A DNA stretch of 64,000 bases from Chitinophaga agri (GCF_010093065.1 NZ_CP048113.1:6342001-6406000); one strand, 5' to 3'. Numbered from the stretch's first letter, positions 44,686 to 55,021 are shown. Numbers and translations are program-made. The notes: generated by a model from the letters alone, not told the origin.

Positions 44686-47600
44686 ATGTTGAAGCTTCCC
44701 AATCCTATGGAGCGTAGCGGTTTTGCTGCGTTAAGTAAAGTGCAGAATGCCCTTTGCAGGATAGTGCTGCCGTTATTATTATTGCTGTTCATTTGCACAC
44801 AAGCAAATGCACAAACTGTAAGAGCTGTGATCAATCCCACCGGAGGTACGCCTGCGTTAAACGACCTGAAGATCGAGATCCTCAGTGATGGTGGTATTAA
44901 AGTCACGCGAAAAGGTCTCTTAGAAAGTTATATAAGAACGGATAGCTCTCAGGGTATGAGAGCTTTTTTAGATTTCAGGAACAGCAACTATCTGGCCAGT
45001 GCCAATCTGAAAAGTCCTTCCATCTGTTACATCTCCCCGGTATCTGGTACCGGTGAATACTACGATCCCTATAAGGTACATATCGTTGGTACAATCGTAG
45101 ACCGGTATAAGAATTATCCTACGGGGCAAACCGGTACGGTGACCATCATCGTGTCTTATGTGAAGAGTACCAACTACTTCTTCATGGACTATGTATTGCA
45201 CATGCCACAGACCAGTGGATTTACCAAAGCTATGCTGTATCAGTCAGAACAGGTGGTAATGGGTGCTGCCGCAGGCGATGATCCGGATGCAGCCAGTCCA
45301 TGTGCTTATGGTTTCATGAACGCCGCCGGTACGACTGTCGGTGTATACCGCGATGCCAGCTGCGCCACAACGCCTGAGTCGCCACGTAGCCACGTGTACC
45401 GCTCCCTCAGGAAATTCGACTCCTGGGAAGTATCTATACCTGGCCACCGTTTCTATATAAACGATGCCGGTTATTTCCCTTATAATACTGTTGCCGACGG
45501 TATGGATGGTAACGGTCGTTCCATGGGCATCATGAAACAGCTTGGTGCTATCTTCCGTGATGGTTCCCTGGACCCTGACCCGATGAACTTTAAAACGTAC
45601 CGCCTTCTATCTGGTTATGGCACAACCATGACCGAGTTTGATACCATCAAGGCGATGAGTGATACAATTCCGGTTCCCGGTTTTGCCGCTGTAAGTATTA
45701 AATTCTCAAATGGTACCCTGTCAGGTAATGAAGGTAATACCGCTGATGGTGAACAACCTGCTCAGGGGCTGACCCTGACCGTATCCGGTGGTAAACTGAA
45801 TGCGCCTGCCTACGTACTTGTTAAATATGATGCAGCGTACGCATCCAATTATGCGCATCCTGCAATACCAGGTACTGATTTTAACCTGGGACAGGAAGCA
45901 TTCCTCGTTCCTGCGGGTGACTATACCACACCTAAAACAGTTACAATCCCTAACCTGCGTGTAATAGGAAATGATCAGTTACAATACAGCCGTACACTGC
46001 GCCTCAAACTCGTGAGTACATGTACCTCCCTGTTAAGCATTTCCGGTACTTCAGAAGTGGATTATACCATTGTGGATGACGAGCCAAGAACGCTCACCAT
46101 GAATATTGACAGTACCTCTCTGTATGAGGGTAATACTTCCAAAGCCAGAATTACGCTGCCCATCGGTATTACCTGTCCGGAAGATATCGTGATCAGCTTC
46201 TCCCGCGTAGCCGCATCTACTGCCGGTGATACGGATTATGTAGTACCTGCCAATATTATCATCCCGGCTAACCAGACCGGTACGCCGATCTTCAATTTTA
46301 CCGCTAAAGCGGATAAAGTACTGGAGAACACGGAAAATCTTTCCCTGCGATTCCAGGGTACCATTTTAGGTATCGGTGTTGCCAGCCAGAAAGATATTCA
46401 GATCAAGGACAGTACCTTCCTGAATCCTAATTACTCACAGATCATGGCCGACTGCGTATCTCCTGATGCGCCAAGACCCGTGCCTGAAGGATATACCGGT
46501 TACCTCGGATTACATCTGCCGCCAGGCGTAAGTACGGAGGTGACTATCAATTTACTGGATGTATATGTTGACTGGGACAATGCTACTGCGGAAGACCAGG
46601 TAGACTTTGACCTGAACTATTACTCCGGTATTGAATTTAAGATCACGCCGGGAACAACGGAAGCAAAAATACCGTTCACGGTATTTGCAGATAAGATCAT
46701 GGAAGGTCCTGTACCTGAGCAGTTCGATCTGCTGTTACTGGCCATCGATGATGTAGGTGCCGGTCGTGTATATAATTATGTGGGCCCTGCTATCACTATT
46801 AAAGATGTGGATGCTGACAGCAGCATGAAACTGATCACTACTGTAACACCTGCTACTATCAAAGAAGGTGATGCGGGTGCTTCAGTGACTGTCTCATTCC
46901 CGGATGGTATCACTTCTTTATATGATGTGCCGGTAAGTTTCTCAAGAGGTCTTAGTTCAAAAGCAACTGATCTCGACCTGGAAAATCCGTTACCTGCTAA
47001 CCTGGTGATCAGAGCCGGACAGAACTCCGTAAGCTTCCCTGCAAATGTGAAAGCAAAAACGGATAACGTACTCGAAGCAGATGAAAGTCTCTGGATCGTT
47101 ACCAAACCAAATGGGTTTACTGTTGACTCATCTATGATCACTATCCAGGACGTAACAGGCGAAATACCTGGTAACAAGGAGATGAAGATCGAACTGGTAA
47201 CACCTGATGTGAAAGAAGGAAACAATACTGGTATCAAAGTTAGTTTTGCCAATAGTTCACTGACTGCCGAAGTACCGATCTCTGTTACCTTAACACGCGA
47301 TGCATCTTCTGCTGCGGCAGCAACAGATTTTTCTATTCCGGCAACTATTACATTACCTGCTGGTCTGAGTACGTTTACTGCTGCTGGTGCTTTTGTTGCA
47401 GAAGAAGATAAGATACTGGAACTGGACGAAGCGTTTTCTGTTACCGGTGCGGCTACTACCATTGCCGGACTGACAGTATCCGGCTTCACTGGCACTGTGC
47501 TTGATGCAACAGGGGATGATCCTCAGAATAAAAAGATCACGGTTACTGCCAGTCATCCTCAAATGGATGAAGGTGGTACCGGTTACAGCTTTACATTCAG

Positions 47601-50600
47601 TCTTCCGGCCGGCATCACATCTGAACTGCCTATCGTGATCACACCAGCACTGGCTACTGGTTCTACTGCTTCCACAGATGACTATACACTGGCATCCACT
47701 TCGCTTACACTGAATGGTACGTCAAGCGCTTCTACCAATGTAACGATCAATACTGATCTGTTGGTTGAAGGTGATGAGATCATGATAATGGGTGCTTCAG
47801 TAGCTTCTGCATTGACTGGTCTGCAGGTAGTACCAGCAACAGTTACTATTAAAGATAAAACACAGATCGCTGGTCCGAAAGTGACCGTAGATACGACTAC
47901 GTTAGTAGAAGGTGGCGCGGGTGCATTTATTACCGTGACAATGCCTTTCGGTGCAATTCCTGCGACGCCGCTGACCGTGAAAGTGACCAGGGGCCTAAGT
48001 TCTCCTGCGACAAGCGGTTTCACGGGTGTACCACAGACGATCACCCTGAGTGGTAACTCTGTAACTATCCCGGTACCGGTAGCGGCCAGCGCAGATAACA
48101 TTTTAGCGGATGATGATAAACTGGTAGTAGTGGTGGAAACAGATGGTTATCCTGCGGATTCCATCACTTTCAATATCGTTGATATGACCATCAACGATCC
48201 TGCAAATACCAAGATCTTCTTCACGGCGAATGATCCTGCTCAGGGCAATCGTGTGAAAGAAGGACAGACGTTCACTGTACGTGCAAGTTTTCCTCCGGGC
48301 GTAACATCTGCGAAGTCATTGTTTGTGCAGGTAGCGGCTAATGCAAATGCTACTGAGGCAAGCACCAGTGATTACAGCGGATTGCCAACCACCTTCACCA
48401 TGAACGTTGGTGAGAATACTGCCACCTTTGATATCAAGGCACTGACTGACAATATTATTGAGCAACCGGAACTGGTAAGGTTCTCGGGTAACGTGACGCT
48501 CTTGCCGGTAATCGTAGTAGACAGCTTCGACCTTTATATTGATGATGCAACAGCAACTGATCCTTCAAAAGCCGGACTGAAAATTACATTTGATTCTACT
48601 GCTATTCACAAGGGCGGTGGCGCAACCAGGGTAACAATTGGATTTGCTGATCCGCTGGTGACCTCTCTGGCGCCGATCACTATCAATGTAGTTCCTGATC
48701 CGTCGTCAACTGCAGATATTAATAATTATATCGGTCTGCCTAAAGTGGTTACATTACCCAAAGATAGTAACAAGGTAACATTCTTCTTAAGTGTACCTGA
48801 CAACTTTGTAGTGGAAGGAAATAAGGTACTCCAGTTCGCAGCCAATGCAACAGGATTTACCGTATTGCCAGTGGCACCATTGCAGATCCTGGAAATAGCC
48901 GGTCAGGCATTGACCGTACAGAAAGTAGCTGATGCGGGCGAGCCGTCAACAAATGGTGCTTTCGTGATAAAAATGCCGATTGCTTCTACTACAGATGTTG
49001 TAGTGAACTTCCGGTCAGTATACAACAGCGATAATATACAACCGCTGCCTAATGCGGTGATCATTCCTGCTGGCTCTACAGAAATAACTGTTCCGGTTAT
49101 CATTAAAGACGACGTGAAACTGCAAGGTGATGAAACGCTGAGGGTAACGTTAACCAGTGCAGTGGGTGGTACACCTGCTTCACCGATCAACCTGACCGTG
49201 GATATTAGTCCGGCACTGATCCTGGTAAAAGATGATGAAAACGCTACTACCGGTCCTAAAGCAGATGCGCGTAAGATACTCATAGAAAAGATGTCAGATG
49301 CAACGCAACCTTCTACAGCGGGTGCCTTCAGAATCCGTTTCCAGGATAGTACACTGGTAGCATCAGATAATGTGAAAGTGGTGTATGGCCTGGCAGGTAC
49401 GGCTACATCAGTAACGGACTATAACATCTTACCTGGTTATGCCATCATTCCGAAAGGAGAGAGCATGGTCTATGTGAATGTAACACCGGCAGGTATCCGT
49501 TATGCAGGACCTGATCTGACGGTACAGTCAACCCTGACACAGGCATCTGCGACCTTACCGAATGTTAACTGGACGTTTGTAGATAATCCGATGGCAACAA
49601 TGATCATCTACAACCACAATATCGATACACCTACAGTGAACCTGTTTGCATCAACCAGCCAGCTTGTTGAAGGTGATGAAGTAGAGTTCTTTGTAAGATT
49701 AAGCCGTGCCATCACAGTGGATGTACCGGTGACTGTTGACATGACCAATGACAGCTACCGTACGCTGACCATCACTGGTGGCGACGTATCTGGCAAGAGT
49801 ATCACAGTGAATGTGCCTAAGGGATCGAAGGAAGCGAGCTTCAAAGTGAGGGTGAATGATAATCAGCTGAACGATGATGACGGATGGCTGAAAGCAGCAG
49901 TGAGAGACTGGAATCTGTTCGGTGTAACACCTGCTTATTACGTAGGTCTGGCAAGTGAGGTAAATAATACTGTCGCTGATAATGATTCTCTGAAAATAAC
50001 TTTCACCCGGAGTAACTATCCGCTCAAAGTGAAATTTGATACGATCGGACAGCCATTACCATTTACTGTACATTTCAGCCGTCCGAGTTCACGTATGGTG
50101 ACATTGTACTATGAATTCTATACACCTGCATCAACAGAAGTACCAGCTAATACATTGCTGGCCGAGTCTCCGAAAGATTATGACGGAACCGTTAATCCGA
50201 TCATGGTTGGTGCGGGAAGAACATCGGTTGATATAGTTGTACCAGTGAACAGTGTGGAGAGAGACAGGATCTTTGGGATGCGACTGCTGAGAGCAACGGT
50301 AGCTACCAATCAGAATGTGCCGACACTTGATTCCATATTCGCAGCGACAGGTTTGATACAGATATGTATGGACTGTGATGAGGATAAAGATGGCGTACCT
50401 GATTATGTAGAGCGTTTCATTACTGATGGCAGATGGAGAGACAATAACAATGGCGGTGTGCGCGTACACCCTGCGATGTCTCCTAACAATGACGGTCTGG
50501 GTAATGAGACACTGATGATCGAAAACATTGACAAGTATCCTGATAATGAAGTAACGATATTCAACCGCTGGGGTGGTACTGTATTTACAACGAAGAACTA

Positions 50601-50754
50601 TAACAACCAGACCAACAACTTTAATGGTAAAGGAAATGCGGGAGGTGCGAAAGGGCAGGATGTGCCGGATGGTTCTTACTTCTTCATTGTACATACGAAG
50701 GATGCAAATGGTAACAAACAACGTTACACAGGGTTCATTGTAATAAAACGATAG
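44686..50754 (+). CDS. Giant Calx-beta repeat surface protein with type B T9SS sorting domain
   Basis: A 2022-residue exported protein. The signal peptide ends near residue 44 (TQANAQ); ATGs at 44686 and 44707 are both possible starts. An N-terminal beta-rich region (about 45-335) is followed by about eleven Calx-beta-like repeats of roughly 90-120 residues (about 340-1760), with motifs such as STSLYEGNT, PATIKEGDAG, TTTLVEGGAG and STSQLVEGDE near the start of each. Near 1893 DCDEDKDGVPD is a Ca2+-binding thrombospondin type 3-like loop. The last 100 residues (VHPAMSPNNDG ... NRWGGTVF ... YTGFIVIKR) are a gliding-motility-type C-terminal (type B) sorting domain. Likely a Ca2+-stabilised surface adhesin exported by T9SS. 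The PorP/SprF gene follows directly. Confidence 0.9.
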   Translation: MLKLPNPMERSGFAALSKVQNALCRIVLPLLLLLFICTQANAQTVRAVINPTGGTPALNDLKIEILSDGGIKVTRKGLLESYIRTDSSQGMRAFLDFRNSNYLASANLKSPSICYISPVSGTGEYYDPYKVHIVGTIVDRYKNYPTGQTGTVTIIVSYVKSTNYFFMDYVLHMPQTSGFTKAMLYQSEQVVMGAAAGDDPDAASPCAYGFMNAAGTTVGVYRDASCATTPESPRSHVYRSLRKFDSWEVSIPGHRFYINDAGYFPYNTVADGMDGNGRSMGIMKQLGAIFRDGSLDPDPMNFKTYRLLSGYGTTMTEFDTIKAMSDTIPVPGFAAVSIKFSNGTLSGNEGNTADGEQPAQGLTLTVSGGKLNAPAYVLVKYDAAYASNYAHPAIPGTDFNLGQEAFLVPAGDYTTPKTVTIPNLRVIGNDQLQYSRTLRLKLVSTCTSLLSISGTSEVDYTIVDDEPRTLTMNIDSTSLYEGNTSKARITLPIGITCPEDIVISFSRVAASTAGDTDYVVPANIIIPANQTGTPIFNFTAKADKVLENTENLSLRFQGTILGIGVASQKDIQIKDSTFLNPNYSQIMADCVSPDAPRPVPEGYTGYLGLHLPPGVSTEVTINLLDVYVDWDNATAEDQVDFDLNYYSGIEFKITPGTTEAKIPFTVFADKIMEGPVPEQFDLLLLAIDDVGAGRVYNYVGPAITIKDVDADSSMKLITTVTPATIKEGDAGASVTVSFPDGITSLYDVPVSFSRGLSSKATDLDLENPLPANLVIRAGQNSVSFPANVKAKTDNVLEADESLWIVTKPNGFTVDSSMITIQDVTGEIPGNKEMKIELVTPDVKEGNNTGIKVSFANSSLTAEVPISVTLTRDASSAAAATDFSIPATITLPAGLSTFTAAGAFVAEEDKILELDEAFSVTGAATTIAGLTVSGFTGTVLDATGDDPQNKKITVTASHPQMDEGGTGYSFTFSLPAGITSELPIVITPALATGSTASTDDYTLASTSLTLNGTSSASTNVTINTDLLVEGDEIMIMGASVASALTGLQVVPATVTIKDKTQIAGPKVTVDTTTLVEGGAGAFITVTMPFGAIPATPLTVKVTRGLSSPATSGFTGVPQTITLSGNSVTIPVPVAASADNILADDDKLVVVVETDGYPADSITFNIVDMTINDPANTKIFFTANDPAQGNRVKEGQTFTVRASFPPGVTSAKSLFVQVAANANATEASTSDYSGLPTTFTMNVGENTATFDIKALTDNIIEQPELVRFSGNVTLLPVIVVDSFDLYIDDATATDPSKAGLKITFDSTAIHKGGGATRVTIGFADPLVTSLAPITINVVPDPSSTADINNYIGLPKVVTLPKDSNKVTFFLSVPDNFVVEGNKVLQFAANATGFTVLPVAPLQILEIAGQALTVQKVADAGEPSTNGAFVIKMPIASTTDVVVNFRSVYNSDNIQPLPNAVIIPAGSTEITVPVIIKDDVKLQGDETLRVTLTSAVGGTPASPINLTVDISPALILVKDDENATTGPKADARKILIEKMSDATQPSTAGAFRIRFQDSTLVASDNVKVVYGLAGTATSVTDYNILPGYAIIPKGESMVYVNVTPAGIRYAGPDLTVQSTLTQASATLPNVNWTFVDNPMATMIIYNHNIDTPTVNLFASTSQLVEGDEVEFFVRLSRAITVDVPVTVDMTNDSYRTLTITGGDVSGKSITVNVPKGSKEASFKVRVNDNQLNDDDGWLKAAVRDWNLFGVTPAYYVGLASEVNNTVADNDSLKITFTRSNYPLKVKFDTIGQPLPFTVHFSRPSSRMVTLYYEFYTPASTEVPANTLLAESPKDYDGTVNPIMVGAGRTSVDIVVPVNSVERDRIFGMRLLRATVATNQNVPTLDSIFAATGLIQICMDCDEDKDGVPDYVERFITDGRWRDNNNGGVRVHPAMSPNNDGLGNETLMIENIDKYPDNEVTIFNRWGGTVFTTKNYNNQTNNFNGKGNAGGAKGQDVPDGSYFFIVHTKDANGNKQRYTGFIVIKR

Positions 50755-50756
50755 TG

Positions 50757-51668
50757 ATGATTGCTAAGAAGAAATTTCTTTTAGGTCTGCTGGTGGCTGC
50801 TGCATGCTATGTTCCTGCCAGGGCACAACAGAGTCCTATCTACTCACAGTACATGCTGAACGGAGTGGTGATCAATCCGGCTTATGCCAGTACAGACGAG
50901 TCAGCGAGTCTGACTGTTGTGGGCCGTAACCAATGGGTGGGAGTAGATGGTGCGCCGAAAACGGCCACGATGACATTCTACACGCCATTGAATGACAGGG
51001 GAACCGCTATCGGTTTCTCTGCGATGAGGGAGGCAATTACAGTGCAGACGCGTACAGATTACAATTTACTGGCATCGCAGAGTGTATCATTAAATGAGAC
51101 AACGAAGCTGTCAATGGGGCTGCAGGCGGGTATGTCACAGTATAAGGAGAACAACAGTGAGCTGATAACAACTGATCCGACTTTTGCTACTAATCAGGCC
51201 TACTGGAAAACACAGGTTGGCTTTGGATTTGCATTAATGTCTGAGAACGTCTATATCGGTTTCTCTGCACCGGCGTTCAAGAGTTTTGATCTGGGCAATA
51301 GTGTAAATAAAGTGAAGGCGATTTCGCACTACTATCTGCAGGCTGCCTATGCAGCAAGAGTGAATGATGATTTACTGGTGAAACCGTCCATATTGCTGAG
51401 ACAGGCGATGGGTAGCGGGTTCCAGTATGATATCAACACAAGCGTATTGCTGAAAGAGGTATTGTGGCTGGGCGCTTCCTGGCGATCAGAGAAAACTATT
51501 ACCGGGTTGGTACAGGTGAGACTGGGGGCTAAGTTCCAGGTAGGTTATTCTTATGATACACCCATGTCATCTAATCTTAAAGGAGCACAAACGGTTTCTC
51601 ATGAACTGATGTTGAACTGTCGTTTTGGATATAGTGTTGATCATGAGATCTTTCCGCGTATATTCTAG
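50757..51668 (+). CDS. PorP/SprF family type IX secretion protein
   Basis: A 303-residue outer-membrane protein with a signal peptide (about 1-22, ending ARAQ). QSPIYSQYMLNGVVINPAYA is the family hallmark (written in parts: SPIYSQYMLNG and INPAYAST), followed by GRNQWVGVDGAPKT and a barrel ending SHELMLNCRFGYS. PorP/SprF proteins are encoded next to large type B cargo and are needed to secrete or anchor it, as SprF for SprB. Its ATG is 2 bp after the stop of the Calx-beta gene, so the pair is one operon. A GTG at 50754 is a less likely start. Confidence 0.93.
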   Translation: MIAKKKFLLGLLVAAACYVPARAQQSPIYSQYMLNGVVINPAYASTDESASLTVVGRNQWVGVDGAPKTATMTFYTPLNDRGTAIGFSAMREAITVQTRTDYNLLASQSVSLNETTKLSMGLQAGMSQYKENNSELITTDPTFATNQAYWKTQVGFGFALMSENVYIGFSAPAFKSFDLGNSVNKVKAISHYYLQAAYAARVNDDLLVKPSILLRQAMGSGFQYDINTSVLLKEVLWLGASWRSEKTITGLVQVRLGAKFQVGYSYDTPMSSNLKGAQTVSHELMLNCRFGYSVDHEIFPRIF

Positions 51669-51710
51669 CAATAAGCATATATTACCGAAAACACATACTG
51701 ATTTATCTTT

Positions 51711-51740
51711 TTCCCGCATTTTCTATGCGGGAATTTTTTT
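51711..51740 (+). terminator. Terminator after the PorP/SprF gene
   Basis: TTCCCGCAT with ATGCGGGAA and then a run of seven T. Confidence 0.85.
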
Positions 51741-51934
51741 GCCCTTATATGTCATTGAGAATGAGATAGTAACAGGGTCGTGTTTTTTTCAAAAAAAAGA
51801 AGATCTTAAAATCCGTGTTTAAACATTTATCGTAAGTATTTATAGACAGGTGAAGAAGGAAGATGATTTTTTCCGGATACACCTAAAGAATTTTAATTAG
51901 AAAAGTTGTGTCTTTTAATGGTTAACTTGGGAAA

Positions 51935-51958
51935 CAGCCTGGTATTTTTACCAGGCTG
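51935..51958 (-). terminator. Hairpin after the GNAT gene
   Basis: CAGCCTGGTA with TACCAGGCTG, perfect 10-bp stem and 4-nt loop; weak T-run. It lies 7 bp past the GNAT stop. Confidence 0.55.
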
Positions 51959-51965
51959 GATTATT

Positions 51966-52460
51966 TTATAGCGGTCTTCTCATTACGTAATCACGCATCC
52001 AGTAACCGTTTCCGATGTCGGTATCTTTCTCTTTGAAAATGGTAAAGCCTTGTTTCTCATAAAAGAATCTGGCTTTATTATCCTTTTTTACATCCAGTTC
52101 CAGGATAGCAGCATTTGCAGCTTTTACTCTTTTCACGACTTCATCCAGTAATAATTTACCTACGCCTTTTCCCTGGTAGTCTCCATGGAGATATATTTTC
52201 TGCAACTTGTAAACACCTGCTTCATCAGTAGTGCTGTAAGACGCAAATCCAATTGGACGCTGGTCGTCGTACAACAGCAGGAAGCTGTGTTTTTTTTCTG
52301 TGATCTGACTGCTGAGTGCCGCAGTGCTATACATCAGTTCCAGCATATAGTCAATTTGCTCAGGACTGAGGAGGTCCTTATAGGTAGTACGCCATATCTC
52401 ATCCCTGAGCTGCTGGATAACAGGTATATCGGCTATTGTTGCTGTTTCTATTCTATACAT
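51966..52460 (-). CDS. GNAT family N-acetyltransferase
   Basis: A 164-residue cytoplasmic acetyltransferase. YKLQKIYLHGDYQGKGVGKLL is the acetyl-CoA-binding motif A (key part DYQGKGVGKLLL), after an N-terminal ATIADIPVIQQLRDEIW; LELDVKKDNKARFFYEKQGF is the C-terminal GNAT segment. The acceptor may be a small molecule or a protein N-terminus. No operon partners are obvious. Confidence 0.9.
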   Translation of the reverse strand: MYRIETATIADIPVIQQLRDEIWRTTYKDLLSPEQIDYMLELMYSTAALSSQITEKKHSFLLLYDDQRPIGFASYSTTDEAGVYKLQKIYLHGDYQGKGVGKLLLDEVVKRVKAANAAILELDVKKDNKARFFYEKQGFTIFKEKDTDIGNGYWMRDYVMRRPL

Positions 52461-52468
52461 GAGCTATC

Positions 52469-52592
52469 TAATTAGGAATTATGAAGCAGGAATTGACAGG
52501 AGGAATTAAGCATGTTGAGTAGGATGAGGAATAGCATGAAACAGTGCCTGACCACTCCTCTATATACAGACCAACGTAATCTTTAATTCCCA
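52469..52592. repeat. AATTAGGAATTA-type repeat between the GNAT and DsbA-like genes
   Basis: AATTAGGAATTA, AAGCAGGAAT and AGGAATTAAG occur within 52469-52511, with a partial complement CTTTAATTCCC near 52581-52591. The same words occur at 58004-58070. Confidence 0.55.
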
Positions 52593-52596
52593 TTTG

Positions 52597-53217
52597 CTAG
52601 CTCCTGATCTTTTTTATCACTTCCTGCAATTTATCCAGTGGCGTATAGCCTTTGGCAATCAAAAAGTATTCTTTCCCGTCGTCAAATATTGCCGCAGGAA
52701 AGCCCGTAATACCCCATTGTTCAACCTGGTTAAATTCCTGAACAGTATCATATCTGCTGGCATCCTCTTTCATTTTAGCGAGGAACTCATCTACAGGCAA
52801 CTGGTACTTTGTGATCAGTTCACGGTAGGTAGCGTCTTCATTGAGGCTCTTTCCATCATAGTTGAGTGCGAGCTGCATATCATGGGCAAATGCGAGTGCT
52901 TTTTCCGGCAGATATTGTTTGAAGATGGTAAGGGCAATAGCTGGTTTCTCAGAATCCATGATATCATCGGTATGCAGATATTCTTCGAGGAATGGCTCTC
53001 CGAATTTTATACCAGTAGTAGCTTCTACCTGTGTATGTGCCTGTTTGATATAGTTGTACATGGCAGCAGCCGGACGACGATTGGCACTGAGGAACATTCC
53101 TCCGGAGAGTATTTCAAAATCAACGTTGGGACCTAACTGCTCCCGTAAGGATGTGATAACAGGCGTGAAGCCGTAACACCAGCCACATAGGGCATCGTAT
53201 ATATAGATCAGTTTCAT
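52597..53217 (-). CDS. DsbA-family (FrnE-like) thioredoxin-fold protein
   Basis: A 206-residue protein with the thioredoxin-fold start YIYDALCGWCYGFTP, i.e. a CGWC redox motif, and later GITGFPAAIF with the cis-proline. It lacks a signal peptide, so it is a cytoplasmic member, close to the FrnE or 2-hydroxychromene-2-carboxylate isomerase-like group. The function could be disulfide handling or an isomerase step. It lies 27 bp after the polX stop on the same strand. Confidence 0.85.
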   Translation of the reverse strand: MKLIYIYDALCGWCYGFTPVITSLREQLGPNVDFEILSGGMFLSANRRPAAAMYNYIKQAHTQVEATTGIKFGEPFLEEYLHTDDIMDSEKPAIALTIFKQYLPEKALAFAHDMQLALNYDGKSLNEDATYRELITKYQLPVDEFLAKMKEDASRYDTVQEFNQVEQWGITGFPAAIFDDGKEYFLIAKGYTPLDKLQEVIKKIRS

Positions 53218-53244
53218 GCGGTAATCTTTAGTTGGTACAGGCAG

Positions 53245-54921
53245 TTACTTTTTCTTTTTGCTGATGAATGCTTCCAGTTCAGCAGCACTGAAGCTGCTAA
53301 GATTGTGTGCAGCGGTGAGGCCACCTTTTCGTGCAGCCAGCGTACCGTAATAGATGTCATGAAAACCATCAGTGCTATGTGCATCCGGATCGATAGACAG
53401 CAGTACGTTTTTTTCCAGCGCATATGGAATCCATTCCCAGTCAATGTCGAGTCTGCGGGGATGCGCATTGATCTCAATCACCACATTATGTGTAGCACAG
53501 GCATCAATGATCTGCTGGTGATTTACCGGGTAACCGTTACGGCTAAGTAACAAGCGACCTGTCATATGTCCGAGTATGGTAGTATATGGATTCTCTATGG
53601 CTTTCAGGAGTCGTGCCATTGCTTTCTCTTCACTCATCTTAAGATTTGAGTGTACAGATGCAATAACGAGATCGAAGGAGGCGAGTATTTCATCCGGATA
53701 ATCCAGACTACCATCATTGAGGATATCGGCTTCAACGCTTTTGAAAATGCGGAATGGAGCCAGTTGTTTATTCAGTTCATCGATCTCTGCATGTTGTGCC
53801 TGTATGCGTTCGATACTGAGGCCGTTGGCATAGAAGGCAGAGCGCGAGTGATCACTGATAACGAGGTATTCAAATCCCTGTTCTTTAGCGGTGATGGCCA
53901 TTTGCTGAAGTGTATGTTCGCCATCACTCCAGGTGCTGTGGCTATGGATAATGCCCTTGATGTCCTTGTGTGTGATGAGCACAGGCAATTGTTGCTTTTT
54001 TGCAAGGTCAATTGCCCGTCCGCCGTTACGGAGGCAGGGCTCTATATAATCCATTCCTGCCAATGTAAATATGGCTGCTTCGGTACTATTCGCAGGAATA
54101 CTGTTCACATCAAGAGCGGCATTAAAATGCTCAAGGAAGGAGGCAGTGGCAGTGGTGGTAAATAATGTCTTATCAAAACTATCTGCTTCTGCGGGATATA
54201 TTTTGATGATGATATTTTGTTCGTGTTGCCAGATGAGCGCACCTTCAGTGGTGGCGACAGCAGGCGTAAGTCCCGGCAGCTGTGCCAGTTTTTCCAGCAG
54301 GGCAGGAGCGGGGAGGGCAGCTACGAATGTTATTTCATCAATGATGTTTTCATTGCGGCGGAATTGTCCGGTTAATGAAACAGCAGCGGGAGCCAGCATT
54401 TGTGTCAGTTGTTTTTCCAGAGACAGGGCGAGGGATTCTACCTGCGCGTAGAGGTAGCGGCCCTGGTTACTGAAATAAAATTCTATGCTTTGTTTAACCG
54501 CGTCCTGTGTTTTTTGTCCGAAGCCTTTCAATAGGGTGAGGCGGTTTTCATTACAGGCGTAGAGGAGTTCACCCAGGGATTCCACTTCGAGTTCTTTCCA
54601 GATAGTGGCTATTTTTTTAGGTCCCAGGCCTTTGATTTTCATCATTTCCAGGATACCCGGAGGTGTTTTCAGGAGATAGGCTTCGAGGGCGGCAAATTTA
54701 CCGGTCTGCAGCATTTCCTGAATAGCTTTGCTGATGGAGTCGCCGATGCCTTTTATTTTAGCAATTTCTTCCGGCGGCGTGACCTGCAATTGAATGGGCA
54801 GTTTTTCCACTGTAAAGGCGGCGCTGGCGAAGGACTTGGCTTTAAAACTATTATCGCCCTGGATATCCATCAGTTTTGATATCAGGGAGAAATTATCGGC
54901 AATAGCGTAATTATCGAGCAT
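53245..54921 (-). CDS. polX: PolX-like protein: HhH motifs, degenerate Pol-beta core and PHP nuclease domain
   Basis: A 558-residue protein in the order of bacterial PolX. Helix-hairpin-helix motifs lie in the first 150 residues (IKGIGDSISKAI, IKGLGPKKIATI, LKGFGQKTQDAV), a Pol-beta-like nucleotidyltransferase core at about 165-300, and a PHP domain at about 325-550: HSHSTWSDGEHTL, ISDHSRSA, EADIL, SVHSNL, GHMTGR, EINAHPRRLD, DPDAHSTDG. The PHP metal ligands look complete. The polymerase catalytic DxD is replaced: after LTGQFRR comes DEITFVAA where DLDFxxA is expected, and the third aspartate is not seen. So it is probably a DNA-repair nuclease without polymerase activity. Confidence 0.88.
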   Translation of the reverse strand: MLDNYAIADNFSLISKLMDIQGDNSFKAKSFASAAFTVEKLPIQLQVTPPEEIAKIKGIGDSISKAIQEMLQTGKFAALEAYLLKTPPGILEMMKIKGLGPKKIATIWKELEVESLGELLYACNENRLTLLKGFGQKTQDAVKQSIEFYFSNQGRYLYAQVESLALSLEKQLTQMLAPAAVSLTGQFRRNENIIDEITFVAALPAPALLEKLAQLPGLTPAVATTEGALIWQHEQNIIIKIYPAEADSFDKTLFTTTATASFLEHFNAALDVNSIPANSTEAAIFTLAGMDYIEPCLRNGGRAIDLAKKQQLPVLITHKDIKGIIHSHSTWSDGEHTLQQMAITAKEQGFEYLVISDHSRSAFYANGLSIERIQAQHAEIDELNKQLAPFRIFKSVEADILNDGSLDYPDEILASFDLVIASVHSNLKMSEEKAMARLLKAIENPYTTILGHMTGRLLLSRNGYPVNHQQIIDACATHNVVIEINAHPRRLDIDWEWIPYALEKNVLLSIDPDAHSTDGFHDIYYGTLAARKGGLTAAHNLSSFSAAELEAFISKKKK

Positions 54922-54964
54922 AAATTGGATTGAACTGCGAATTTAAAGAGGCTGGGGTACAAAT

Positions 54965-54998
54965 AAAAAAAGATCCTGGCGATAGCCAGGACCTTTTA
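54965..54998 (-). terminator. Terminator after the H1-like gene
   Basis: CCTGGC-GATA-GCCAGG with flanking AAAG/CTTT, T-run on the minus strand. Confidence 0.75.
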
Positions 54999-55021
54999 TT
55001 TTACAGTATGTAAAGTCGATG

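Noticed and set aside
46776..47495. 239-codon minus-strand frame in the Calx-beta gene
   Set aside because: Antisense to a Calx-beta repeat region; low-complexity Ser/Val product.
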